This document shows positions 32,878 to 44,108 of a DNA stretch of 64,000 nt, piece by piece. The notes below the pieces were generated by a model. The model worked only from the letters and a program-made list of their open reading frames with translations. It had not been told where the DNA came from and ran no database searches. The stretch lies in the NCBI GenBank assembly GCA_015832175.1, contig WJXW01000002.1, positions 4,526,001 to 4,590,000 of the forward strand. Reading direction: 5' to 3'. The translations under genes were made by a program, and so were the position numbers. Origin of the DNA: Paraphaeosphaeria minitans (Eukaryota; Ascomycota; Dothideomycetes; Pleosporales; Didymosphaeriaceae). Each line of letters begins with the position of its first letter. The stretch's first letter is position 1.

Positions 32878-35800
32878 ATGCAGGCGCTCGAAGTGCCCGA
32901 AAACGCCCCCAATGGACCTGTGGCGAAGCGCCAGAAGGTTCAGGACAGCAATGGAAAAGATAATGCGACCGTCGCGCGAAAGTCGAAGATCTTTGCGCCA
33001 TTCAGAGTAAGCTCTCCCCATAGCATCTTGCGAAGGAGGAAGCTGACAGGTATAGACTGTTGGTTTAGTTTCTCCGACAAATGTCCCCTTCACTTCGATC
33101 CCCCTCGGTAAAGCCACGTTCCAAATCACAACTTCGGTCGGCAGATCGCTTCAGACGTACGACTTGCGCCGCGGCCTGAACCTCGTCTTTATCACGCGCC
33201 CGCAGACACCAGTGGACATCACGGCCACACTGGCATGGAAAAAGGTAGTCCTTGCAGCATGGGGTGGTCTGGACGCGCAGACAGCCCGAGGCATCTGGGT
33301 GTTCCAGCGCGGCAAGAAGGTTAACGAGCTGGAATTGCCGCGGGGCCTGGACGAAAATATCACGCAACTTGTTGCATTCGGCGAGTGGATTATTGGATGC
33401 GGCACCACCAGGATCGAAGTGTGGAAGTCGGCGACGCTGGAGCACTACACGACGTTGCAGGGCTCCTCCACCAGTGCTTTGTCGGGCTGCCTCTGCAATA
33501 TGCCAACCTACTTGAACAAGATCTTCGTAGGAAGACAGGATGGCTCCGTAGAAATTTGGAACGTCAATACCGGCAAGCTGCTGTACACGCTCTTACCACC
33601 CGCCGCGGACTTTGGATCGGTGACTGCGTTACAGCCGACGCCTGCACTGTCCCTCCTCGCCATCGCGTACGAGTCAGGCCCCGTGTGCATCCACGACGTC
33701 CGTGCGGACAAAGAGGTCATGCGCATCAACTTGGGATCGTCAAAGAAAATGCCCATTACTTCGATTTCATTCAGGACGGATGGCCTTGGTGCAGGAGAAG
33801 ACGGTCGAAAAGAAGGTGTAATGGCTACGGCAAGTCGATACAGCAGCGACATTACCTTTTGGGACCTCAATGAGAAAGGTCGCAAGATGGGCACCCTGAA
33901 CGGTGCACACAATCCTCCTCCATCCGCTAACGGAGGTGTTGGTGGTGGTATCAGCCGGTTAGAGTTTCTAGTGGGCCAATCCGTCATTGTTTCGAGTGGA
34001 CTGGACAACACATTGAAGAGCTGGCTTTTCGACCAAACACTTTTCTCCGCAGTACCCCGGATTCTGCACTCGCGCGGCGGACACGCTGCACCTATTTCCT
34101 CTTTGAAGTTTTTGCCTTCCAACTCAGACGGCGCGGACGATGTTGGGAAGTGGTTGTTGAGTGCGAGCCAGGACCGCAGCTTGTGGGGCTGGAGTTTGCG
34201 ACGCGACGGCCAAAGTACTGAGCTCAGTCAAGGCGCTGTGCAGAAGAAAGCAAAGAAGGCTGGACTTCTCAAAGCGGGAGCCAAGGATCCCAGGCTCCAT
34301 GGTGCTTTTGAAAACCTCAAGGCTCCTGCAATCACCTGCATGGCATGCTCTCTCAACCGTGATGGTGGAATGGGAGCGACCCCTGGCGTTGCAGGAATCT
34401 GGAACAACTCATCTAAGACCAAAGGCGACAAGGGCACGCCTGAGGTGAGCATGACCGGTTGGGAAAGCATTGTGACGGGCCATGCAGGGGACAAGAAAGC
34501 AAGGACATGGTTCTGGGGCCGTAAAAGAGCAGGCAGATGGACTTTTAATACGGGCGACGACACTGAAGTGACGAGTGTGGCTATATCCCCTTGCGGCACT
34601 TTTGCTATCATCGGTTCTGCTGGTGGCGCGATTGACATGTACAACCTCCAATCTGGCCACCATCGACGGAGGTTTCCCTCGCGACTGACGCCGGCGGAGG
34701 CGAAGAAGCTCAAGCTCGAAAGACTCCAGAGAGGGAATGACGTCCTCAATTTGGAATCTTCGGCGACGAAAACGTTCAACAAGGGCGAGGGCCGTCACAA
34801 GGGAGCCATCACTGGCCTTACAGTCGATGGATTGAACCGGGTCATCATCAGCTGTAGCGACGACGGGAAAGTGAAGGTCAGTATGCCGTTCGTACATTCT
34901 AGTCTCGCTGTTGACCATGATAACAGTTCTGGGATTTCATGACGGGTATTCTACAACATGAAATCGATTGGTATCCAATGACCAAGATCCTCGGCCTTCG
35001 ATACCACAACAACAGCGACATGATTGCGATGAACTGTGACGATGGTTCGATCAGGGTAGTTGACATCGAGACTAAGAGGCTTGTCCGTGAGCTGTGGGCT
35101 TCGCGCTCGCTCACCGACCTTCAAATCATTGACTACACGTTTTCAAACGACGGCCGGTGGATAATAGCGGCGACTTCCGACTCCACCGTGCGCGTATGGG
35201 ACCTGCCGACCGGCCATCTGATCGACGCGATGAAGCTGCCTGGAACATGCACCGCAGTTTCATTCTCACCATCCGGGGAGTATTTTGCTACGGCTCTGGA
35301 AGGCGAGGTAGGCGTGCACATCTGGACAAACCGCACACTATTTACGCACGTGTCTACGCGACAGATTTCGGAAGAAGAGGTAGCCATCATGAGCGCTCCC
35401 ACGGCATCTGGTGAAGGCGGCGAAGACGTAGTGGATGCAGCAGGTGAAGAGGAAGCCGACGAGGATGAGGACGAAACCGCTGTGCCCGTTATGGATCAGT
35501 TGAGTGAAGGCATTACCACGCTCAGTCTAGTGCCCAAAGCGCGGTGGCAGACGTTGCTCCATCTCGATGTGATACGCGCACGCAACAAGCCCAAGGAAGC
35601 ACCCAAGGCCCCCGAGAAAGCGCCCTTCTTCCTGCCATCTATCGAGGGTGGCAAGCCTGCCAACGCTCTCGCTGCGGCAGAGGCTGAACCAGCATCGCGC
35701 ATCTCGAGCTCAGCACTTGCCTCGCGGTCATCAGCAGCGACAGCAACAAGCGAGTTCACGCGCCGCCTCGCACAAGCAGCAGAAACAGGTGACTACGCTC

Positions 35801-36123
35801 GTGTGCTTGCACACCTTTCGTCGCTGCCTCCGTCAGCCGCAGACGTTGCGATACGCACACTGGACACAACGCCGCCGTACGACGAGCTGCGCACATTCAT
35901 CGAGGCCTTGGTCAGCCGGTTGGAGGAGCGGAGAGACTACGAGCTCGTGCAGGCGTGGATGAGCGTGTTCCTGCGCCTGCACGGCGAAGCAGTGGTGCAG
36001 GACGAGCAGCTCGTGGGACTGCTGAGGAAGTGGCAGGAGGAGGCGAAGAGGGAGAGGGAGAGAGTCGGCGGGCTGGTGGGGTACTCGGCTGGGGTTGTAG
36101 GGTGGGTGAGGAGCGCGCGGTGA
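32878..36123 (+). CDS. UTP21: Utp21 (WDR36-type), U3 snoRNP / SSU processome WD40 protein
   Basis: Three exons (32878-33006, 33056-34876, 34927-36123) with introns of 49 and 50 bp give 1,048 aa. The N terminus after the first splice reads SKIFAPFR-TVGLVSPTNVPF, then QITTSVGRSLQTYDLRRGLN and FITRPQTPVDITATLAW, the strongly conserved Utp21 opening. Two WD40 propellers follow, with units ending in IEVWKS, VEIWNV, ITFWDL, LKSWLF and VRVWDL. The C-terminal Utp21 domain (LSLVPKARWQTLLHLDVIRARNKP, then helical repeats ending VGLLRKWQEEA) completes it. Utp21 belongs to the UTP-B subcomplex that folds pre-18S rRNA in the nucleolus. An acidic insert (EEEADEDEDETAV) precedes the C-terminal domain. Splice sites are clean and the exons join in phase 0. 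Confidence 0.95.
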
Positions 36124-36210
36124 TTGGCTGGAGCATACGGTACTAGGTATCTCGAGTCGTAGCGTCCAAGACATGGAATCTTCTGCCGTGCTTCGGTGCT
36201 AGAGTTTGTT

Positions 36211-36287
36211 TGGTGGTGATGGTGGTGGTGGTGGTGGTGGTGGTGGTGGTGGTGGTGGTGGTGGTGGTGGTGGTGGTGGTGGTGGTG
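36211..36287. repeat. GGT trinucleotide microsatellite
   Basis: About 25 near-perfect GGT units lie just downstream of the UTP21 stop codon. The opposite strand reads as a polyhistidine frame, which is an artefact. Confidence 0.95.
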
Positions 36288-36390
36288 AAGTCTGCGCTGT
36301 GGCGTGAAGGCACGTGTGCCCAAGCTCCCTACCCCGCGTTGGGCTTGACAGGGCACATGGCTACGCTGCTCGTCGTGTATGCGTTGATGG
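36287..36390 (+). repeat. 104-bp repeat unit, copy A
   Basis: Begins GAAGTCTGCGCTGTGGCGT and ends GCGTTGATGG. GC-rich and close to copy C. It is bordered by the GGT run on the left and the 11-bp minisatellite on the right. Confidence 0.85.
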
Positions 36391-36506
36391 GTTGTTGATG
36401 GTTGTTGATGGGTTGTTGATGGGTTGTTGATGGGTTGTTGATGGGTTGTTGATGGGTTGTTGATGGGTTGTTGATGGGTTGTTGATGGGTTGTTGATGGG
36501 TTGTTG
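36382..36506. repeat. 11-bp minisatellite (TTGTTGATGGG)
   Basis: About eleven tandem units, almost perfect. The motif TTGATGGG also ends repeat copy A, so the minisatellite probably grew from the end of that unit. Confidence 0.95.
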
Positions 36507-36540
36507 GTGAGCTGGCTTATGTGTGAGTGATGGTGGTGGT

Positions 36541-36644
36541 GAAGTCTGCGCTATGGTATAAAGGCATATAGGCCTAAATTCTCTATTCTACGTTAGGCTT
36601 ACCAGAGTGCAGGGCTACACTTATTGCTATATATACGTTAATGA
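36541..36644 (+). repeat. 104-bp repeat unit, copy B (RIP-like mutated)
   Basis: Same length and register as copies A and C, but most differences are C-to-T or G-to-A: GTGGCGT becomes ATGGTAT, CACGTG becomes CATATA, CCCCTACCCCGCG becomes TCTCTATTCTACG. AT content jumps locally and falls again in copy C. It is preceded by a short GGT run, as copy A is. Confidence 0.8.
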
Positions 36645-36685
36645 ATCATTACTAAGTTAACTATTAAGTAAGTAATAGTAGTAGT

Positions 36686-36790
36686 AAAGTCTGCGCTGTG
36701 GCGTAGAGGCACGTGTGCCCAAGTCCCCTACCCCGCGTTGGGCTTGACAGGGCGCCGGGCCACGCTCGTCGCCATGCATGCGTTGATGAG
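36686..36790 (+). repeat. 104-bp repeat unit, copy C
   Basis: Begins AAAGTCTGCGCTGTGGCGT, GC-rich and near copy A. It is followed by degenerate GATGAG/TTGATGGG repeats to about 36885. Long plus-strand frames here are repeat artefacts that happen to join the frame of the next gene. Confidence 0.85.
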
Positions 36791-37235
36791 TTCGCTGATG
36801 AGTAGGTTGATGGGTAGGCTGATGAGGAGCTTGATGGGTAGGCTAGAGGAGCTTGATGAGCTTGATGAGCAGGTTGATGAGTTGGACGCACGTCTTTCCA
36901 CCGTCGTTTCGTCCGGTTCGGAGCGCTTCCGACCGTTTTGTCGTACTAGCCCCAATACGGCAAGGCGTTGGACGCACGGCCCGGACGTTGCTGTTAATTG
37001 CGGGACTTGGACTCTTGAACTGTGGACACCTCCAACCTTGACTTATCGACTTCCTCTCTGGGTGGCATATATACAATACTCCAGACCACACTGTGCATAT
37101 CCCCACGCCACTTCGCAGCCGCACCGCTACAAGCCCCTAGCCAACGGTCGACGAGTGAGGAGCCTCGGCGGCGCGCCAAGGCAGTTCCACCGTCTCGTGT
37201 GCGCCGGGCCGCAATGCGCGCCCACCTGCGGTAGC
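36791..37235. other. Degenerate TTGATGAG repeats and promoter of next gene
   Basis: The first 100 bp continue the repeat block in eroded form. The rest should contain the promoter and 5' leader of the transcription-factor-like gene. The open frame running through this DNA into the gene is repeat-derived at its left end. Confidence 0.5.
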
Positions 37236-39350
37236 ATGGACGATCAGAACGACTCCAGGCCCGGCAGCCGGACTCGCAGACCCCCCAAACGGCCCCAGCA
37301 GTTCATGTTCATTGACTCCACCGGTGCTAATGGAGTCAATGCCAAGCCCGACAAACATGTCCGCAGTTTTGTCATGAAGTCGGCTCGGAGCAAGAAGCCA
37401 TGGAGTACGCGACAGAAAGAAAAGTCCACATCCCCCCCGGAGGATAAACCCCAGATCCCAAAAAGAGAAAACAGCATAGCCGAGACGATATCTCCTACCC
37501 TCGTCTCACCATCCTGGCAACATGCTGCTGCGAGCCCGACTACCTGGTCGAGCCCTTCCACTCTATCGCCTGTCAGCCGCAGGAACGGTAGTGTGCTTTC
37601 GACTCGCAGCCGCAGTCAGCCCTATCTCAGCCCGCCCTCATCTTCGTGCAGCCTGTGTGACAACCCACAATGCGTTGTCCATCTGTGCACTCCGCCACAT
37701 GCGTCCAACCGGCTGGTAAATCGGCGGGGGTTCTCGTTCGACTTCATCGCCAATCTGGACTGTCTGCCTGTGCCGACGGATAGCAACACAAGAGATCTGC
37801 TCGAAAACTGTAAGACTTCTTATTTGGTCCTTACGCTCCATTCTTTAACATTGCCCTGCAGTCGTCAACACCTACGCCAGTGGCTTCGTGCCACTCGACC
37901 AACATCACACCTCGAACAAAGCAACCGCCAATTGGGTATCAAAAGCCATCTTGAGTCCCACAGGTGCATCGTTCATCTACGTTATTTTCACCGCCAGTGC
38001 TCTGTACCGCCAGGCCATGGGCGCCGCCAATGGTCAAGATGTGCTGCAGTACAAGATCAGTGCCATTTCGGAGATTAACAAACAGCTCAGTGACAAAAGG
38101 TCTCAAATCGACGACAACAACATTGCTGCCGTTTTCATGCTTTTATGCATTGAAGAGGGTGCAGTGTCGTCTGACCAGGACGTGGAGTGGGCTCAGCTAC
38201 AGCGGCAGCTGCATCTCGATGGTCTGAAGACTATGATTGACCAAAGGGGCGGTCTGTCGGCGTTGAGGTCGAATCAATGCTTGCAGACGTTTATTCTCAT
38301 GTGAGTTTTGCAGTTCCTTATCTTTTTCGTGTGCTGCAGGGTCTTTGTTGTCTCATTATCAGCCTCATGCCAGTCTCCATCAGCATATTGGATTTTCTGA
38401 AGCTGCATACTCTAGATTCTGTGTTCTATTACTCCAACTTCCTTCTACTATATTTGGCATCGGTCGTCTCAAAACGAAGGCTGCTATCTTATCGCACAGT
38501 AGTCCGACGGACGATTGAGCTGACCATATCTAGGCACAGCGTTGCACACGCAGTCTCAACCTTCGAACGACCCTACGCTACGCTCATGGACTCCAATGGC
38601 CACATCCAGCAATATGACATCCCCTCATTCCGCGGGCGCCCCGCCTCCACCCGCACGCTCCGCCTCTTCTACCCCCTCAAGCTCGACCCGGACCTCTACG
38701 ACCTGATCTCCAACATTATCGTCTTTGTCGGCGACCTCAATGTCTGGAACGAAGACCGTAAATGCCCCGTTGACCCCATCGAGATGCAAAAGCACATCTG
38801 CCTGCTCGTCTACCGCCTCTTCGACTGGTACAAGCGCGGCGAAGAAGACTACTCCCTCCAACGGAACCCCGTTGACCAGTCCCTCTGCCTCGCCCTCGCC
38901 ATCTTCCTCGTCGTCGCGTACAACCAAAACTACGGCCCCATGGTTTACGCCGCGTCGCAGCGCCTCAAGGCTGCGCTGGAGAAATGCCTCTTCTTCAACT
39001 GGGGCAATGCGGCCGACTTGCTCACGTGGACGCTCACGATGGGCGGGCTTGCCGCGCAGGGCACAGATGCCTTTGAGTTTTATCGGCAGTATAGCATCGG
39101 CGCGTTCAAGTCGCAAGGGTTCACGGAGGGCACGAATCCAGAAGAAGTGCTGGATCGCATGCGCAAGTGTCTGTGGCTGGGGAAGATGGACAAGCATGTC
39201 AAGGACATGTGGGCTGACATGGGGATGTGCAAGGGCGAGGAGGCCCTGGACATTAATAGTCCGAGTGGGGTGAAGAGTCCGGATCGGATCAAGAAGGAGG
39301 ATATTGTGGGGGGGCTGACGAATGAGCGGTTCTTCGTGAAGAGGCCTTGA
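37236..39350 (+). CDS. Fungal transcription-factor-domain protein (PF11951-like), no Zn2Cys6
   Basis: Exons 37236-37809, 37862-38300 and 38534-39350 join in frame to give 609 aa. Introns are 52 and 233 bp. The second is unusually long, and a small exon inside it cannot be excluded. The N terminus has the family opening QQFMFIDSTGANG followed by HVRSFVMKSARSKK, a basic patch seen where a DNA-binding region would lie. A Ser/Pro-rich linker follows, then SFDFIANLDCLPVPTDSNTRDLLENF and the helical fungal_trans_2-type domain (WVSKAILSPTGASFIYVIF, AVFMLLCIEEGAV, LHLDGLKTMIDQRGGLSAL). No cysteine cluster for a Zn2Cys6 finger is present. Such proteins are thought to regulate development or metabolism, and targets here are unknown. 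The ATG at 37236 was chosen because the family begins just after it. Confidence 0.82.
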
Positions 39351-41105
39351 CGTGGAGTCGCGATGGCTGTAGAAATGCCATGGGGTGAGAGAGAAAGGGG
39401 GCGGGGGAAGAGAGGTCGCGGCCAGAAGGCGTTCAGGTGTGCTATCTATTGGTATCCAGCATCCGGTAAGGTGTCGGCACAAGGACTCGGTCGGGTGGAT
39501 GCGTGGGTCGGCCTCCCTCACGTGCTTCAGCGCACTGCATGGCGGCGCTCTTTGAGTTTTCGTTTTTTCTTCGCTTCCATGTATGCATAACCCCACCTAC
39601 TAACATATACGCTGCCATAGCTACAATGATAACCAACGTCTGGCCTTCGCGGCTGCCATTTTGGGCTACACATGCTCCCGCGTGGTGTGGTGTAAGGGAA
39701 ATGAAACCTGTCGGGTCAACCAGCACGAGCTTAGAGAATTGTCCAACAGCCCGCCGTGCGCGCACGCAGTGTGGAGGCAGCGTTGTTGGCGATAGCTCCC
39801 AACACGCGGAACCTGCGTGGTGCTGCGTTCCTGCCGCGCAGCCGGATCTAGCCTTCCTTACATTATCATTCTATAATCATATTCAGCGGTAGCTCTCTCC
39901 GCGGGCTTGCATGCATACACCGATACATTCGTAACTCGTCTTTGTGAAAAGAAGAGAAAAAAGAGGAGGAAAAGGGAAGAGAAAGAAAGTCACCCAACTG
40001 TATCACTTCCCGCAGCGCCCTGGCTGACACGTGACACAGTCAAGTCGGGAAAACTACACAGAAAGATGAAACCAGGCAGCTTTATGTCTTTCCTACCTGG
40101 CTGGTGTCTTGATGTCGGATCGAGGTTTTGTACAAAGTAGTTGCGGGGTGAGAAGGTAATGATGTGAAGATGACAAACACCGACTGGGGATAAATATCTA
40201 CCTTGTTGATCGGGTCAGGGGATGTGGAGGGGGTTATCTGTTCAGTTGGTCAAGGTGGTGCCAGGAGCGTGTGTACCTAAACTCGGAAGCTGAGGACTAC
40301 CTAGACCATCAATACCTTGCGCAGATACAAGCGTGCAGGGGGATCCTATATCTCTTACATCCTGTACCGTACCTGGGTACCTGGTCTCGTTGATCGCGTC
40401 GATTGTTGGGCATCTGGTTATTGTCCACTGATTGATGCCCAGCCGTTGTTTCTTAGAAATGCACATCCACCCCATTAGGTACATGTGCTAGGTAGTTGGG
40501 TCACCGTCGTGCGAATAAAATGGTGGGCCTAGGGGTGCTCAGCGAACGTGCCCCAGGCGGAAACCTGGGCCTGTTCTGACGTAGGTAGTAGTGGGTAAAG
40601 GCACTTTCCTGCAGGACAACTCATGTATTTCCGTCGTTCTTAGGCTCGAAGCAGTGGGTGATTTGTTGTTTGGGGAAATTGGAGCAGGCTAAATTCGGTG
40701 AGCCAATCTGATGAATGCGCTTGGAAGTGACGCAGTGTGCAGCCGGGATATAGCCCTGCTCATCTTCTCCCTGGCTTCTGTTTTTGCACGCTTCTGACGT
40801 AGCGCTTCTCACGGATACCGATATTTGGACGTTTGAGTTTGTGGCTGCTATGCAATAAAATGTCTCTCTGTAGGTCAGTTGATACATTTCCTTCCAACCA
40901 GATGCTACGATTTCCGATTCTTTTCTCCGCTCAAGAAGACTCTATAACTGCTACCCCGTTCGGGTGAAGAGAAGTGCATGTGTGGTCTCGGCGAGATATC
41001 CAAAAAGGATTGCAGTGTTCCGAAATTTACACTTGGAAAATTCGACTGTTTGGAGTTGACTTTCTCTCGCATGAATGTGTTTAAAATTTATCAAAAATCT
41101 CCACC
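39351..41105. other. Intergenic up to the transposon block
   Basis: No convincing gene. Frames of 70-130 codons on both strands lack features. Base composition is normal until 41,105, where the AT-rich block begins abruptly. Bases 41101-41105 (CCACC) are the left target-site duplication of element A1. Confidence 0.5.
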
Positions 41106-41417
41106 TGTCCGTACAGTTTATCGTACAAACAGCACTGAGTGAAATAGGGGCCTGCCTACCTGTGGGGACCCACATAAGGACCTACTACTTAGGTCAGCGC
41201 TAAGAGGCAGAGACTTTATAAGGCCCTACCTACCTATAAGGACCTACACAAGGACCTACTGCTTAGGTCAGCGCTAAGAGGCAGAGACTTTATAAGGTCC
41301 TTAGTGCCCCTTTATACAATAGACAAGACGTAATTAATTAAACCTACTTTTTACCTTTTATATAATAGTATACTATTAATCCTTAAATACTTAATTATAG
41401 ATTAAGCTAAACCTACA
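41106..41417 (+). repeat. Left LTR of A1
   Basis: 312 bp, TGTCCGTACAG...CCTACA. Inside it a segment of about 70 bp containing GCGCTAAGAGGCAGAGAC is tandemly duplicated, as in all four copies of this LTR. Confidence 0.95.
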
Positions 41418-43669
41418 CTAATTAGTAGTTAATTCTAATTAACTATAAACTAGTAAGGTCTAAAGACAGAGCGCTCTATAAGCTAGATGCGTAGGCTCTA
41501 TATTATTACTTTTACTAGAGATTAAATTTTAGATTATATAATAAGTAGAAATAAAGCGTGTATATCTATAAAGAGTCGCATAATCTAGTCTAAGCTATTC
41601 TATAGAAAAGAAAAAAAATAGTAAGCATATTTACAACCCTAAAAAACACATTATATAATTAAACTAGCAATACACTAATGCAAACTAGTCGTACAATTTA
41701 ATAAAATAATAATATAGTACTAGGACTAAGAGACTTCTTAGAGGAATGTATATAAGAACGAATTATATAATAAGCTACTTAGGAGGACAACTTAGAATAG
41801 CTATATTAAGTAGAAGAAGTAGCAAACATTAGAGCTGTTACCTTAAAGGGCAAAATTGCACAAAGATACTAGATAGATAGGATAGACCTATATAGTAGTC
41901 TACCCCCTTTAATAAAGTATATAAACATATATATAGTATATATGCTTATTTAGTATTGTATAAGCAGCTTTAAAGGAGAAAAAGTAATTTTCTTTTTTTT
42001 AAAAGACTTCTTTAAATAGATAGAGAAGAACTTTAAGTAAATTAGCTATGTAATAAGATAAGAGCTTATTACCTATCTTATATAAAAAGGATTTACTGCT
42101 CTAGACTTTATAGTAAGGGATATATAGTTAAAGAAGCTCTATAGACTTACTTAGCTTAAATACAAGCTATAGGAACCTCGTACAACACTGCTATAACTTA
42201 AACCTAAACTGTATTATACTATATATATAACAGAACCTACACTACCTATAGGAATTCTATAAGTAGTAGGTGCACAGCTAGAGTATATGCCCTAGTAGGC
42301 GAGGATAATAACACTATATATAGAGCCACACTAGTAGTAATAGTCTAAAACCTAAGCTGCCTTTACTTAGCAACCTATATTATATAAAGAGACTAGGCGC
42401 TCCTAGTCTTCTTAATAACAAAGGGACTATACCTTTATCTAGCTAGATAAGGTTATTCTCTTTTAGAAAGCATAGAACAAAGAGAATAACTATACTAGCT
42501 AACTATATAATATACTAGTAGATAAGGTAAGACTTTTTAGAGAGTTATGCTATAGACTAGGCATACTATAGGACTAGTATATAAATATCTTTCTAGGCAT
42601 TCTTTCTAATCGCGCGAGCACCTACTATCTTTATAATATAGAACTAGGACTTTAATAGGAGGAATTATATAATTAACTAAATAGACACTTTAACAATAGT
42701 GTAAACTATAACTAATACTAGATAGACTAGACTACCTTTACTTTTACATAATACTAGCAAAATAATCTTAGTAATACAGCGCACGAGGCTTTAGATATAA
42801 TAATTAATAAGCTTACTCTAGCCTAAAGAGCTTTAAGAGAAAGGTTTAGTAGTAAACTTTAACTATATACTACTATTGTACGAGTATACTAAGGCCACCT
42901 AGACTTTAAATAAGCTATATTTAACCCTAAGAACACAGTAGAAGGCTTACTTAGCGACCTTTATGCGTTACTTTAGGTAGCTAAAGATAGAAAGAATTCC
43001 TAGTTTCTTTAAGAAAATAAAGAAGTGTTCTATACTAATAGAAGATATAACAACCCTAATTATATAAAAGGATCTAGCCTATTTAGAGGTAGATCTAACT
43101 TTAAATCAAGATCTAGGTCTAACAATAGAAGTTTAAGCTCTTATATAAAGTAGAAATATTTTATATACTATAAGGAGGGATATTAGTTAACTAACTATCT
43201 ACTAAAAGATACCTATAGGGCAAAGAAGTAGTATATAGTATTATACGCTAACTTCTATAACTAAGACCTTACTACTATAGATATATAAGTATATATTCTT
43301 AACTTTAAAGGAGAGCTAGAGGATAAAGACTATCGCATAAAAGAGAAGAAAGATAAATAAAACTAATAGAGTAATAAAAAAGAAGCATAAAAGGCTACTT
43401 TATACTTTACTTCTACTATATACTTTTATTATATAACTAGAAGATATCCTTCTATACCTACTTACTAAGACCTAGTGCTAAGTATTATATTAATTAATAC
43501 TCTACCTTTTGTTTACGTATAAGATATATGCCTAGAAAGAGCCTTATTATATAATACAACTCTACTACTGTGTAAAAGGGTAGAGTAAAAACTAAGTAGG
43601 TTAGCTATTACTACCTATTTATATAAGAGTAGGTATAAATAGAACCTTTGCTGTATAGTAACACTACAC
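41418..43669 (+). pseudogene. A1 gag remnant, left part of internal region
   Basis: Ignoring stops, the plus strand reads like a retroelement gag: a helical region (KGEKVIFFFLKDF, then ELITYLI and KGFTALDFIV) and, near 43150-43200, a degraded zinc knuckle (KYFIYYKEGY where A2 has KCFICYKKGY, that is Cys changed to Tyr). The same order is found in A2 at 49600-51000. Frequent TAG/TAA codons replace likely CAG/CAA/CGA/TGG codons, the expected result of C-to-T and G-to-A mutation. Closest family is uncertain. The knuckle context resembles gag of fungal Ty1/copia elements more than B's gag. Confidence 0.6.
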
Positions 43670-44108
43670 TGTTAGGATCCGCCCACGCGCGAGCAGCGGG
43701 GCGCGAGCTTATTAGACCACTGGTCCGCCAGAGTTAGCTAACTAAGTAGTTAGATAATAGGTCACAAGTCCTAAGGGTCCTAAGGACCGCACGGGCCTCG
43801 CCTATACAGGAACTCTAGGACGCGTAGGACTCGCCCACACGGGACTCTAGGACATATGGGACTCTAGGACATATAGGACTCTGGGATGTGTAGGACTACT
43901 TAGTATATAGGAACACAAAAATAAGCTTCTTATACTTGTGTTTAATCTATTTATTAATCTATTATTTAGATTCTAGTAGACTAAATTGTTAACTTATTAC
44001 ACTTTATAAAATACTATTATATTAATAAGACCTTCTACCTTCTATAAGTACTCCTACCTAAGAACTAACTTTAACCCTTTAGGACTAGCTACCCTCTTAG
44101 ATTTAATA
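43670..44108 (+). repeat. Left LTR of B
   Basis: 439 bp. The first 250 bp remain GC-rich (GCCCACGCGCGAGCAGCGGGG) and contain two copies of a 17-bp GGACATATxGGACTCTA unit. The matching right LTR has three, which explains the 17-bp length difference. Confidence 0.92.

Noticed and set aside
36211..36287. Polyhistidine protein on the minus strand
   Set aside because: It is the translation of a GGT/ACC microsatellite with no gene features.
36738..37235. Upstream extension of the transcription-factor-like protein
   Set aside because: The frame is open, but its left part is made of GATGAG/TTGATG repeats. The protein family begins near the ATG at 37236.
39503..39892. 129-codon plus-strand frame after the transcription-factor-like gene
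   Set aside because: Composition looks random and a frame of similar length exists on the other strand.
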